IMG/VR virus record: IMGVR_UViG_3300021478_000791
Location: 1 to 25,081 of that record
Reading direction: 5' to 3' (one strand)
DNA: 25,081 nucleotides
From: a virus
Every line of letters begins with the position of its first letter. The stretch's first letter is position 1. Made by a program: the position numbers and the translations under genes. Below, piece by piece: positions 15,349 to 22,713 of this stretch. The notes under the pieces were generated by a model, which saw nothing but the letters and a program-made list of their open reading frames with translations, made no database searches and was not told the origin of the DNA.

Positions 15349-15990
15349 ATGAATAAGCAGAGCGACGTGGTGTCGTTGGTGAATATCTCTACGCAGAAAT
15401 GGCCGCCGCGGCACCGGACGTATTTCGGATCGTTGACGATTCAATCGCCGGAGGCTCGCGCGGCGTATGCGGTGACTCCGGTGCGCGCGTGCACCAGCGT
15501 GATGGACCTGGGCGACAAGCGGACGATGGAGATTCGCTTGAGCGCGCAGGAAATTGCCGAGGACCTGGTGAGGGAGATCAACGGGGATTCGGGCGAGGGA
15601 AGTTACCACGGCGTGTTTGTGGCCGCGGGGCCGGAGCCGACGAAAGAGGAGCTAGTCGACGCGCGGAAGAAGCTGGAGGCGTTTCACCGGCGATTGGTGG
15701 AGACGGCGGACCTGGAGTGGGAGAGGTCGCACAACATGATGTTCATCACGGACCTGGAGCGGCGGGCGGCGCGGGAGTTGGGGCTAGAAAAGCCATGGCT
15801 GTATGACCCGAAGCCAATGGCGGACTGCCCGGCGTGCGGGGAGAAGATTCGGCCGGGCGTGGCGGTTTGCCGGACGTGCGGGGCGATTCTGGATCGGGAG
15901 AAGGCGGCGAAGTTTGGATTGGCGGAAAGGGAAGAGAGGAGTGGAGAAGTGGCGAAGGTGGCGGAGAAGCAGACGACGAGAGAGAAATAG
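15349..15990 (+). CDS. Zinc-ribbon protein of unknown function
   Basis: A 213-residue protein with a four-cysteine zinc ribbon near the C-terminus, C160-x2-C163 and C174-x2-C177 (CPACGEKIRPGVAVCRTCG). The N-terminal part begins SLVNISTQKWPPRHRTYFG and includes EIRLSAQEIAEDLVREING; a charged helix (KEELVDARKKLEAFHRRLVE) precedes the ribbon, and a Glu/Lys-rich tail follows. AAGAGGTG lies 7 nt before ATG 15349, a good binding site. Its place between fibre and tail genes suggests a virion or assembly protein. The portal protein also has a zinc ribbon. No family is recognised. Confidence 0.75.
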   Translation: MNKQSDVVSLVNISTQKWPPRHRTYFGSLTIQSPEARAAYAVTPVRACTSVMDLGDKRTMEIRLSAQEIAEDLVREINGDSGEGSYHGVFVAAGPEPTKEELVDARKKLEAFHRRLVETADLEWERSHNMMFITDLERRAARELGLEKPWLYDPKPMADCPACGEKIRPGVAVCRTCGAILDREKAAKFGLAEREERSGEVAKVAEKQTTREK

Positions 15991-15993
15991 AAA

Positions 15994-16041
15994 GGGCGGC
16001 GAAGATCGCCGCCCCGAGAAATTCAACGTGCACTGGGTACG
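15994..16041. ncRNA. Candidate two-hairpin RNA element, copy 2
   Basis: Hairpin 1 is GGGCGGCG, loop AAGAT, CGCCGCCC (15994-16014). Hairpin 2 is CGTGC, loop ACTGG, GTACG (16027-16041), with one G-T pair. Compared with copy 1 the stems differ while pairing is kept and the ACTGG loop is identical. It starts 4 nt after the stop of the zinc-ribbon gene. Type is tentative. Confidence 0.45.
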
Positions 16042-16118
16042 CCCGAGAAGCAAGTAAAGAATAACAAAAGAATTGGAGCTGCGTCGACGAATTTAACAAG
16101 CACAGTCGCGCGAAGGTT

Positions 16119-16161
16119 GAGATCCTTCGCGCATCCTCATCGGATGCGCTCAGGATGACAG
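16119..16161 (+). repeat. R4 repeat
   Basis: GATCCTTCGCGCATCC is followed, after a short loop, by GGATGCGCTCAGGATGACA. The GCGCATCC/GGATGCGC arms are perfect. It is part of a roughly 300-nt gap (15991-16289) filled almost wholly by repeats. Confidence 0.8.
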
Positions 16162-16210
16162 GTGTTGGGTGTGAATGGATAGATGAGTTGGTCGGTTGGG
16201 TTGAATGCGT

Positions 16211-16240
16211 AAAAGCGGAAGCGTTGCTTCCGCACTCAAA
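16211..16240 (+). repeat. R6 hairpin
   Basis: GCGGAAGC (16215-16222), GTT, GCTTCCGC (16226-16233), then ACTCAAA. Perfect stem. Related copies are at 19277 and 23386. Confidence 0.8.
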
Positions 16241-16242
16241 AT

Positions 16243-16272
16243 GGGGCCACTTGAAAGTGGCCGCTACGTGGG
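16243..16272 (-). repeat. R5 REP-like hairpin before the tail gene
   Basis: GGCCACT (16245-16251), TGAA, AGTGGCC (16256-16262), then GCTACGTGGGG. The minus-strand foot is GTAG. It ends about 20 nt before ATG 16290. Confidence 0.8.
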
Positions 16273-16289
16273 GCGACAAGTACAAGACT

Positions 16290-19238
16290 ATGACGACGAT
16301 TGGATCATTGGATGCGCCGATTGAGATTTTTGGCGGGTTGGTGAGCGACATGGCACCGGCGGATCTGCCGCACGGGGTGTCGCCGGATTGCCAGGACGTG
16401 CTGTTCAGCAGCGGCGGCGTGGCTACGCGGCCGGGGTTACAGGCATTGTTCGGACCGCTGGCGGGGAATCCGACGGTGAATTATGTGAGGAGCTACATCA
16501 CGCCGAACGGAACACTGCGGACGTTGGCGCAGGACGCGAATGGGAATTTGTATAAGGAGACGACGCCGGGAACGCTGACACAGATTGCGAGTGGGCTGAC
16601 GCCGAATTCTTTTGCGAATTCGACGACGCTTTTTGGCAGGGAATATCTGGCGACGAGCGATGGAATGACCGGGAACGACTTGCCGCGGCAGTATGACGAC
16701 ACGAATCTGGATCGCGTGAGCCAGGGCGGGCCGGGAGCGGGCCCGACGGTGGTGGACGAAAATGCGATCGTCGGGATCGCGGCGAGTCCAAGCGGGGCGA
16801 CGCAGCCGGCGGCGGTTGGAATTGTGGCTAGCCCGAGCGGTGCGAGCGAGAACGGCTTCCTTGTGACGATTACGACGAGCGCCGCGCATGGATTGAGTGC
16901 GGGGCAGACGGTGACGGTCGCCGGCGTGGGCGTGAGCGGGTACAACGGAACATATCCTGTGGTGAGCGTGCTGAGCACGACGCAGTTTACGTATATCGCG
17001 GGGGCAACCGGACTGGCAAATTCGGGCGGAGGCACGGCCGCTTCGGCGACGGTGACGATTCAGACGTCCGCGGCGCACGGATTGACAGCCGGTCAGTTGG
17101 TGACGATTACCGGAGTTGGCGTTGGCGGGTACAACGGAACGTTCAGCGCGGCGAGCGTGATTGACGCAACGCATTTTACATACTTCGGGGCGAATGGCGG
17201 GCTGGTGGCTTCCGGCGGCGGCACGGCGGCCGCGGCGGGTAACGTCGGCCAGGGAGTGCACCAGTGCTGCGTGATTTTTCAGACGCGTCAGGGATATTTG
17301 ACAGCGCCTGGACCGGCGACGAGCTGGACGGCAAGCGGCGGGAAGCGTGCAGTCGTGACGAACATTCCGACCGGCCCCTCGAACGTGGTGGCGCGGATTT
17401 TGTGTTTCACGGGCGCGGGAGGGGCAAGCTTTTTTTACGTGGGCGGAGGCGGGACGCTCTTCGGCGGAAACATGATTGTCGGCGACAACACGACTACGTC
17501 GCTGGTGGTGGATTTCTCAGACGCGATTCTGCTGGTGAGCACGAATGTGGACAACCAGTTTCGCTTGATCGAACTGGGCGACTGCGCTGGCGTGATTGAC
17601 TATGCGGAGCGGCTCTTCTGGTGGGGCGAACGCAACAAAATGAACAACTGGACGAACCTGGGATTTGACGGCGGGTTCACGGGGCCGTCGTTGCCTCATT
17701 ATCCCCTGGGCTGGACGGCAGACCCGACGTTTGCACCGGGCGGAACGGATGAGGAGAGTTTCGTGGTGTGGGGCGCGGCGTATTCGATTGTGGGGAACGG
17801 AACGACGGCGACGCGTGGCTTGATGACGCAAAGCGCGGTGAAGGATGCGCTGGGCGCGCAGCGGATTCAGGCGGGGACGGATTACACGGTGCGGGCGCGG
17901 TGCGCGCGCAATTCGACGCTGGTGCAGGGGACGCTGCACGTGCATTTGTTCAGCGCGAGCGGCGGGATCAACACGACTGGTTTGCAGCTCACCGCGGCGC
18001 AATTGACCACGAATTATGTGGAATACAGCGCGCAGCTGACGGCGCCGCTTATGACAATCCCGAGTGACTTGGTGCTGCGGATTTACGCGGATGGGACGCC
18101 AAACTCGAACGGACAGTTCTATGTGGATGCGATCGAGATTTATCCGACGGCGCAACCGGTGAATTCTTCCCTGGTGCGGGCGAGCCGCGTGGAAGATCCG
18201 GAGAGCTACGACGGGATCGATGGGATGCTCCGCGTGGCGGAGAACAACGGGCAGGCGATTCGCGCGGCGTTCAAACTGCGCGAACGGCTGTACTTTGTGA
18301 AAGAACATTCGCTGCACGTGACACAGGATGACGGAACGAACGAGCCGTCGTTATGGTCCATTTCGGAGGTTTCACGGCGCGTAGGAACGCCATCGGTGCC
18401 CGGGGTGGGATTTGGCGAGGACTGGGTGGTGATTGCCCACCGAACGGGTTTGTATCTTTTTTCGGGCGGCGAGCCGGTGAAGATTTCTCAGGAGATCCAG
18501 CCGACGTGGAATCAGATCAACTGGCAGTATGCGCAGACGCTTTGGGTGACGGTGGACACGCGGGAGCGGCGGATTTACGTGGGCGCGCCGTTTGAGAGCG
18601 CAACTACTCCGAATCGCGTGCTGATGCTGGATTATCACGACCTGGACTCGGCGTCGGATATTGAGGGGCGGCCGCCGGTGAATATTACGTACACGGGGCG
18701 GAAGACCGCGACGGACAATTCTCGAAAGTGGGCGCCGTGGTCGGTGGCGGCGAATTGCTGCGCGCTGATTGAACGGACGAATGGGACCGCGCTGGCGGCG
18801 TTTGGCGGGGGATCGCCGGGAGTTGGCGGTGGTGGAGCGACGGGGAAGATCTATCAGTTGAACGATACGCAGTTTTCGGACGATGGCGCAGCGATTCCGA
18901 GTTACTACACGACGCACTTTTTCCCGGAGCGGGCGGTGGAAAGTTCACTCGGATTGGGTGCGCACCGGAAACTATTCAGCTATCTGACGATGTATGTCGA
19001 GGGCGCGGGAAACCTGGCGCTGACGAGTTTTGTGGATTCGGAGAGCGCGGCGACGGCGCAGCAGCCGCTGGGGATGAGTTCGCCAGGGCTGAAGGATTTG
19101 GAATTGCCGATCAATGTGTTGGGTGAGCGGGTGGCGTTTCAGGTGGGGACGAATCAGGCGGGGGCCTGGTTTAAGGTGCAGAGGTTTGCGCCATCGGTGA
19201 GAGTGGATCCGTGGGCGCCGGTGCGGGGAGTGAATTGA
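16290..19238 (+). CDS. Large tail protein with tandem AHGL modules
   Basis: A 982-residue protein beginning MTTIGSLDAPIEIFGGLVSD. The N-terminal part (SPDCQDVLFSSGGVATRPGL, YVRSYITPNGTLRTLAQDAN) and the repeated WGERNKMNNW/GLYLFSGGEP-type strands suggest a beta-propeller-like tail stem or nozzle, as in podovirus tail proteins. Two tandem 63-residue modules (TSAAHGLSAGQTVTVAGVGV and its copy) lie at about 192-317. A beta-sandwich resembling a carbohydrate-binding module spans about 480-625 (DYTVRARCARNSTLVQG to FYVDAIEIYP). An upstream start at 16155 is rejected because those 45 residues are translated R6 and R5 repeats. The binding site at 16290 is weak. The tail role is inferred from size, pattern and position. 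Confidence 0.75.
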   Translation: MTTIGSLDAPIEIFGGLVSDMAPADLPHGVSPDCQDVLFSSGGVATRPGLQALFGPLAGNPTVNYVRSYITPNGTLRTLAQDANGNLYKETTPGTLTQIASGLTPNSFANSTTLFGREYLATSDGMTGNDLPRQYDDTNLDRVSQGGPGAGPTVVDENAIVGIAASPSGATQPAAVGIVASPSGASENGFLVTITTSAAHGLSAGQTVTVAGVGVSGYNGTYPVVSVLSTTQFTYIAGATGLANSGGGTAASATVTIQTSAAHGLTAGQLVTITGVGVGGYNGTFSAASVIDATHFTYFGANGGLVASGGGTAAAAGNVGQGVHQCCVIFQTRQGYLTAPGPATSWTASGGKRAVVTNIPTGPSNVVARILCFTGAGGASFFYVGGGGTLFGGNMIVGDNTTTSLVVDFSDAILLVSTNVDNQFRLIELGDCAGVIDYAERLFWWGERNKMNNWTNLGFDGGFTGPSLPHYPLGWTADPTFAPGGTDEESFVVWGAAYSIVGNGTTATRGLMTQSAVKDALGAQRIQAGTDYTVRARCARNSTLVQGTLHVHLFSASGGINTTGLQLTAAQLTTNYVEYSAQLTAPLMTIPSDLVLRIYADGTPNSNGQFYVDAIEIYPTAQPVNSSLVRASRVEDPESYDGIDGMLRVAENNGQAIRAAFKLRERLYFVKEHSLHVTQDDGTNEPSLWSISEVSRRVGTPSVPGVGFGEDWVVIAHRTGLYLFSGGEPVKISQEIQPTWNQINWQYAQTLWVTVDTRERRIYVGAPFESATTPNRVLMLDYHDLDSASDIEGRPPVNITYTGRKTATDNSRKWAPWSVAANCCALIERTNGTALAAFGGGSPGVGGGGATGKIYQLNDTQFSDDGAAIPSYYTTHFFPERAVESSLGLGAHRKLFSYLTMYVEGAGNLALTSFVDSESAATAQQPLGMSSPGLKDLELPINVLGERVAFQVGTNQAGAWFKVQRFAPSVRVDPWAPVRGVN
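16863..17240 (+). repeat. Tandem 63-residue modules inside the tail gene
   Basis: Two adjacent 189-nt units (16863-17051 and 17052-17240) each encode VTI(T/Q)TSAAHGL, then YNGT and FTY, ending in a GGGTA linker. Similar motifs occur in the fibre gene (TSAAHNMP, YNGTFTISNF), which points to a shared beta-sandwich module. Confidence 0.8.
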
Positions 19239-19272
19239 GGCACGACGGTTTGGGTGGACAGTTTTAGATCAC

Positions 19273-19302
19273 AAAAGCGGGGGCAGAGCCTCCGCACTCC
19301 AA
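19273..19302 (+). repeat. R6 hairpin
   Basis: GCGGGGGC (19277-19284), AGA, GCCTCCGC (19288-19295), then ACTCCAAAG. One mismatch. The AAAGAAGAGAGGG that follows it serves as the binding site of the next gene. Confidence 0.75.
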
Positions 19303-19317
19303 AGAAGAGAGGGTGTT

Positions 19318-19698
19318 ATGCCGAGTTATGGAAATGTGTTGCCGCCGGTGTCTGTGGGATTTGGGGACAGCGCGGCGGTGATCGCTTCGACGGATGTAAT
19401 TTTCCCGGCGCCGTTCAAAAGCGCTCAGGTGGCGCTGGCGCCGGCGTTCAGCAGCGGGAAGGTGCGGGTGGCGGTAGAGATTGTGTGGAACGCGGCGCCG
19501 GGGGCGATCAACGTGCAGCTACAGACGGCGGACACGGATATTGATGCGGCTTACATCCAGGAAGGCGCGGCGATCACGAATGTGAACGCGGCAAACGTGA
19601 CGCGGGCGGAGTTTCCGGATGTGGTGGCGAAGTTCGCGAGAATTTTGATTGCGACGCTGCCGAACAACGTGACGGCTACGGCGAAGATCGGTTCATAA
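19318..19698 (+). CDS. Small structural protein of unknown function
   Basis: A 126-residue beta-rich protein without charged helices or membrane segments (GFGDSAAVIASTDVIFPAPF, AVEIVWNAAPGAINVQLQTA, RILIATLPNNVTATAKIG). AGAGGG lies 6 nt before ATG. It is the first of three small genes after the tail protein, which together look like minor tail or fibre-associated components. No family is recognised. Confidence 0.7.
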   Translation: MPSYGNVLPPVSVGFGDSAAVIASTDVIFPAPFKSAQVALAPAFSSGKVRVAVEIVWNAAPGAINVQLQTADTDIDAAYIQEGAAITNVNAANVTRAEFPDVVAKFARILIATLPNNVTATAKIGS

Positions 19699-19699
19699 G

Positions 19700-19766
19700 A
19701 AAAAGATTTAACACAGAGAGCGCAGAGGAAGAGCACAGAGGTCACAGAGAAGAGGAAGAGAGAAGC
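19700..19766 (+). repeat. R1 repeat with the ribosome binding site of the next gene
   Basis: AAAGATTTAACACAGAGAGC, then units of CGCAGAG and CACAGAG, ending GAAGAGGAAGAGAGAAGC right at ATG 19767. Its purine tail is the only binding site. Confidence 0.85.
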
Positions 19767-20309
19767 ATGCTGACGGTTGCTCAATTGGCACCGATGAAGG
19801 ATCGGGATCCGTACCTGTACGAGACGCTGGTGAAAATTGTTTCGGCGGTGAATGCGACGAGCGCGAATGCGGGCGTGGATCCGGCGACACCGTCGCCCGC
19901 GCCGCCGTCGATTGCGGCGTTGAAGGTGCAGGCGGCGAACGGGTGGTTTGACCTGGCGATTACGGATCCGGCGGTGACGCGGCCGGGTCTCTTTTATTTT
20001 GCGGAGTCGGATGTGACGCTGGCGTTCTCCGCGCCACGAGTGTATTTCCTGGGAGCATCGAGGAATTTATACGTGCAACTGGGAAATCAGACGCTGTATT
20101 GGCGGGCATATTCGCAGTATGTGGGTTCGCTGGCGTCGGCGCCGGTGACGTTTGGGTCGCCGGCTACGGCGGTGGCGGGCGGAGGAACTTCGGGGCCGGC
20201 ACCGTTGCCATCGAGCGGAAGCGGAGCGTTGCCGAATGGGTCGCTGCGCGGGGGAAATGGATTTGGCGTGGTGCCGGGAGCACGCGTGGTGAAGCAGGTG
20301 GTTTTGTAA
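19767..20309 (+). CDS. Minor tail or fibre-associated protein, putative
   Basis: A 180-residue protein with an N-terminal helix (PYLYETLVKIVSAVNATSAN), a Pro-rich hinge (DPATPSPAPPSI), a beta domain (GWFDLAITDPAVTRPGLFYF, RVYFLGASRNLYVQLGNQTL) and a Gly/Ser-rich tail (GGGTSGPAPLPSSGSGALPN). This resembles the helix-linker-sheet build of short tail appendages. Codon use matches the tail genes. No family is recognised. Confidence 0.7.
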   Translation: MLTVAQLAPMKDRDPYLYETLVKIVSAVNATSANAGVDPATPSPAPPSIAALKVQAANGWFDLAITDPAVTRPGLFYFAESDVTLAFSAPRVYFLGASRNLYVQLGNQTLYWRAYSQYVGSLASAPVTFGSPATAVAGGGTSGPAPLPSSGSGALPNGSLRGGNGFGVVPGARVVKQVVL

Positions 20310-20359
20310 GGGCGTGAGAAAGCAATCAGCCATCAATAATCAGAAAGAGGAGAAAAGCG

Positions 20360-20563
20360 ATGCCGAATCTTACGTCCGATGCAACTTGGGATTTTAATCC
20401 TGGAGATACGGTGACGCTGAACGCGTCGTTTACATTTGATTTGCAGGATACGAACGACAACCAGACAGTGTCCGCCGTCTTGACGACGCTGCAGGCACGG
20501 ACGCCGCATTTGACGCTGACGCAGACGGATAACGCGACGATTAGCGTGGTGGTGACGATTTGA
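20360..20563 (+). CDS. Very small beta-strand protein
   Basis: A 67-residue Thr/Asp-rich protein (FNPGDTVTLNASFTFDLQDT, HLTLTQTDNATISVVVTI). AGAGGAG lies 8 nt before ATG, which supports translation. It follows the two small structural genes and shares their composition, so it is probably a minor virion component. The 50 nt before it hold a weak R3-like stretch (20320-20349). Confidence 0.6.
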   Translation: MPNLTSDATWDFNPGDTVTLNASFTFDLQDTNDNQTVSAVLTTLQARTPHLTLTQTDNATISVVVTI

Positions 20564-20570
20564 TGGGGAA

Positions 20571-20610
20571 GTTATCAGTAATCAGTAATCAGTAATCGGT
20601 AATCAGTAAG
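20571..20610 (+). repeat. R2 repeat touching the GNAT start codon
   Basis: GTTATCAGTAATCAGTAATC followed by AGTAATCGGTAATCAGTAAG, directly before ATG 20611. No purine-rich binding site is left in front of that gene. Confidence 0.85.
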
Positions 20611-21048
20611 ATGAAGATCCGAGTGTATGAGGAAAGCGATTTGGACGAGCTGCGGGCGATTCATGCGCGGCAGGGATTTGGATATGCGTTTCCGGATTTG
20701 AAGAATCCGCTGTTTCTGACGAAGCTTGTTTTGGGAAGGGAAGAGGGCGGGAAGGGAATTGCCGGCGCTGCCCTGCTGCGGTTGACGGCGGAGGCGTATC
20801 TGCTGCTGAATCCGGAGGCCGGTTCGCCGCGGGAGAAATGGCAGTGGCTGCTGGGATTGCACGAAGCGACGCGGCGCGATGCGCTGGCTCGAGGATTGGA
20901 AGATGTGCACGCGTGGCTGCCACCGGAAATCGCGCAGAAATTCGGCAAGCGGCTGACGAGATTGGGTTGGGTTCGGGATGACAAGTGGACGCCGTACTGC
21001 AAGCGTCTTGAGCCAACATTTGCTGTCGTCAACGGGAAGAAAACATGA
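20611..21048 (+). CDS. GNAT-family acetyltransferase-like protein
   Basis: A 145-residue protein with the shape of a small N-acetyltransferase: MKIRVYEESDLDELRAIH as strand 1 and helix 1, GFGYAFPDL, then GIAGAALLRLTAEAYLLL as the central strands, a helix (GLHEATRRDALARGLEDVHA) and FGKRLTRLGWVRDD near the end. The acetyl-CoA loop is not a clear R/QxxGxG/A, so activity is uncertain. It overlaps the next ORF by 4 nt, which suggests translational coupling. A substrate cannot be named; an odd presence among structural genes. Confidence 0.75.
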   Translation: MKIRVYEESDLDELRAIHARQGFGYAFPDLKNPLFLTKLVLGREEGGKGIAGAALLRLTAEAYLLLNPEAGSPREKWQWLLGLHEATRRDALARGLEDVHAWLPPEIAQKFGKRLTRLGWVRDDKWTPYCKRLEPTFAVVNGKKT

Positions 21049-21709
21049 AATCACTGGGCGATCTTTTCAAGAGAGCTCTCGACCACCACGCAGACCGCGA
21101 GTCGGCGGAAGACCATGTTCATGGAAGAGACGAAGAATCTCCGTATCTGTTGTTGGGGCAAAAGACGGGGTCGCTCGAAAAAGGCGCTGCTCCACCGACA
21201 CGGAAGGAGGTTCTTAACTACTTGGGAGAGTTAGCAAAGGATTATCACCTTCCTCCGAAGTTAGTGTATGCTGTGGCTGATGCGGAGAGCGGCGTCAACC
21301 CCGAGGCACCCACGCGAACTACTTAAGAAGGCACGGAAAGATCGTCCACGACAAACATGGAAGCCCAATCATCAAAAACTGGGATTATGGAATGATGCAG
21401 GTCAACAGCTCGGATATCAACAAGGGCGAAGTGAAGGACTCCCGCAAGCATCCTTTCAAAATTGGTGAGGATGTTAAGACAGATTGGAAGGCAAACGCTC
21501 GTGCGGGGGTTGCTTTATTGGCTCCGGCCTACCGACTCGCGGAAATGGAACAGGGACCGGGTGCGACAGCTGAGGACCATGCACAGCAAGCCTATTCCCA
21601 GTACAACGGTACTCCGCAGACCCGCGATCGGTATTTGAAGCAGGGCCGGGACGGGTTGCCACAGAATGACGCAGATCGGAACTTTCTGCAAAAGTATAGA
21701 CACTGGTGA
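21045..21709 (+). pseudogene. Lytic transglycosylase (SLT) gene with a frameshift
   Basis: The first frame (21045 to about 21300) gives a charged N-terminus without signal peptide and HLPPKLVYAVADAESGVNPE, with catalytic Glu81 in the ES motif. It then runs into TAA at 21324-21326. From about 21300 a second frame continues the fold: HANYLRRHGKIVHDKHGSP, then DYGMMQVN and AQQAYSQYNGTPQTRDRYL, ending at TGA 21707. A -1 shift near 21298-21322 would restore one protein of about 220 residues. ES, GMMQV and AYSQYNG are the SLT motifs. The DNA is less G-rich than neighbouring virion genes. It may be truly broken, or the shift may be an assembly error. Confidence 0.75.
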
Positions 21710-21715
21710 GAACCA

Positions 21716-22564
21716 ATGGTCGCGCGCATGGGGATTAGCAACGTTTCTTGGTCGAGAGTTGGCCGGTGGCTGCTCCTGAATGCAGCCGTGATAGCTGTTC
21801 TAGTAGCACTGCCATCGGTTTACGCCTTACGACAAAACAAGCCGGATGCGGCCTCGGTTAACATCCAGGAAAACGGCCACTTTCGCGCCGATCTGGGGTA
21901 TTTTTTCGTCGAGGATGGGCGGTTGGATGTTTATAGCGACTGGCGCGATATCGACGTGATTTGGGACAATGCTTTGCGCCAATATGTCCTGCCACGTGAC
22001 ATGGAAAAGGAGGTTCCAAGCGGGGGCGCGCCTTATTATCACGAAGTCTACCAGTTGGATCAGGGGGAATGGGGTCGGACAGAAAGGAATTTTACGCAGA
22101 AACCTGCACGCTATCTTGATTTTGGCCCCTGCGACGCCAGTGACCAGATTAACCTGCCGAACGATTTTGTCGCGGGATTAGACGCGGGGGCACGCAGAGC
22201 GTTGCCACGAGGCGCTAAGATAAAGGGAGTGACCTATATTGAAGAGGGACGTTTCGTCGTGGTTGTCGCTTCGACAATCCCCAGCAGGTCTCCTTCTATC
22301 TACCAGACGGGCACATATCCCCTTCATGTGTTTCTACTGGCTCTGAAGAAAGACAACTGGAAGATTGCTGCTAGGGTTCCGGTTGAGGAATGGGCCTATT
22401 ATTGCGGGATGCGGACCTCAAACACTATCCTCAAAGGCGGTGAGTCTGCCACTTTGCTGCTCGTCTATTCCTGCAGACCCGAAGGTTCAAGAATCGCTTC
22501 GGTGGGCCGACAAATTCGTAGTTACCTCATTCGGTCGAATGCCGGAACACAACAGCGACAGTAA
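21716..22564 (+). CDS. Membrane-anchored extracytoplasmic protein of unknown function
   Basis: A 282-residue protein with one N-terminal membrane segment (about residues 18-37, WLLLNAAVIAVLVALPSVYA) and a long soluble part that should face the periplasm. Motifs seen include DLGYFFVEDGRLDVYSDWRD, RYLDFGPCDASDQ, and VPVEEWAYYCGMR. It starts 7 nt after the stop of the broken transglycosylase gene, so the two probably form one unit. Its base composition matches that gene and not the phage genes around it. No family is recognised. ATG 21728 is an alternative start. Confidence 0.7.
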   Translation: MVARMGISNVSWSRVGRWLLLNAAVIAVLVALPSVYALRQNKPDAASVNIQENGHFRADLGYFFVEDGRLDVYSDWRDIDVIWDNALRQYVLPRDMEKEVPSGGAPYYHEVYQLDQGEWGRTERNFTQKPARYLDFGPCDASDQINLPNDFVAGLDAGARRALPRGAKIKGVTYIEEGRFVVVVASTIPSRSPSIYQTGTYPLHVFLLALKKDNWKIAARVPVEEWAYYCGMRTSNTILKGGESATLLLVYSCRPEGSRIASVGRQIRSYLIRSNAGTQQRQ

Positions 22565-22713
22565 TCAACCCCCGGCTGAATTCGGAGTCGTAAATCAGCT
22601 AAGTGCAGTTTGATTATCCGCTCGAGTGATTCACATCGAAAATTAATCAGTTCTAGTTTCTCATGATTGCAATTCGCTGACCGCACGTCGGTCGCAAAAC
22701 TGGAGGTGTCTTT
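22565..22713. other. Gap with no recognisable feature
   Basis: These 149 nt hold no gene, no clear hairpin with a T run and none of the repeat families R1-R6. The last bases carry CTGGAGGTG, the binding site of the gene at 22714. Confidence 0.6.

Noticed and set aside
16155-16289. Upstream start of the large tail gene
   Set aside because: The 45 added residues are translated R6 and R5 repeats and the typical N-terminus begins at 16290.
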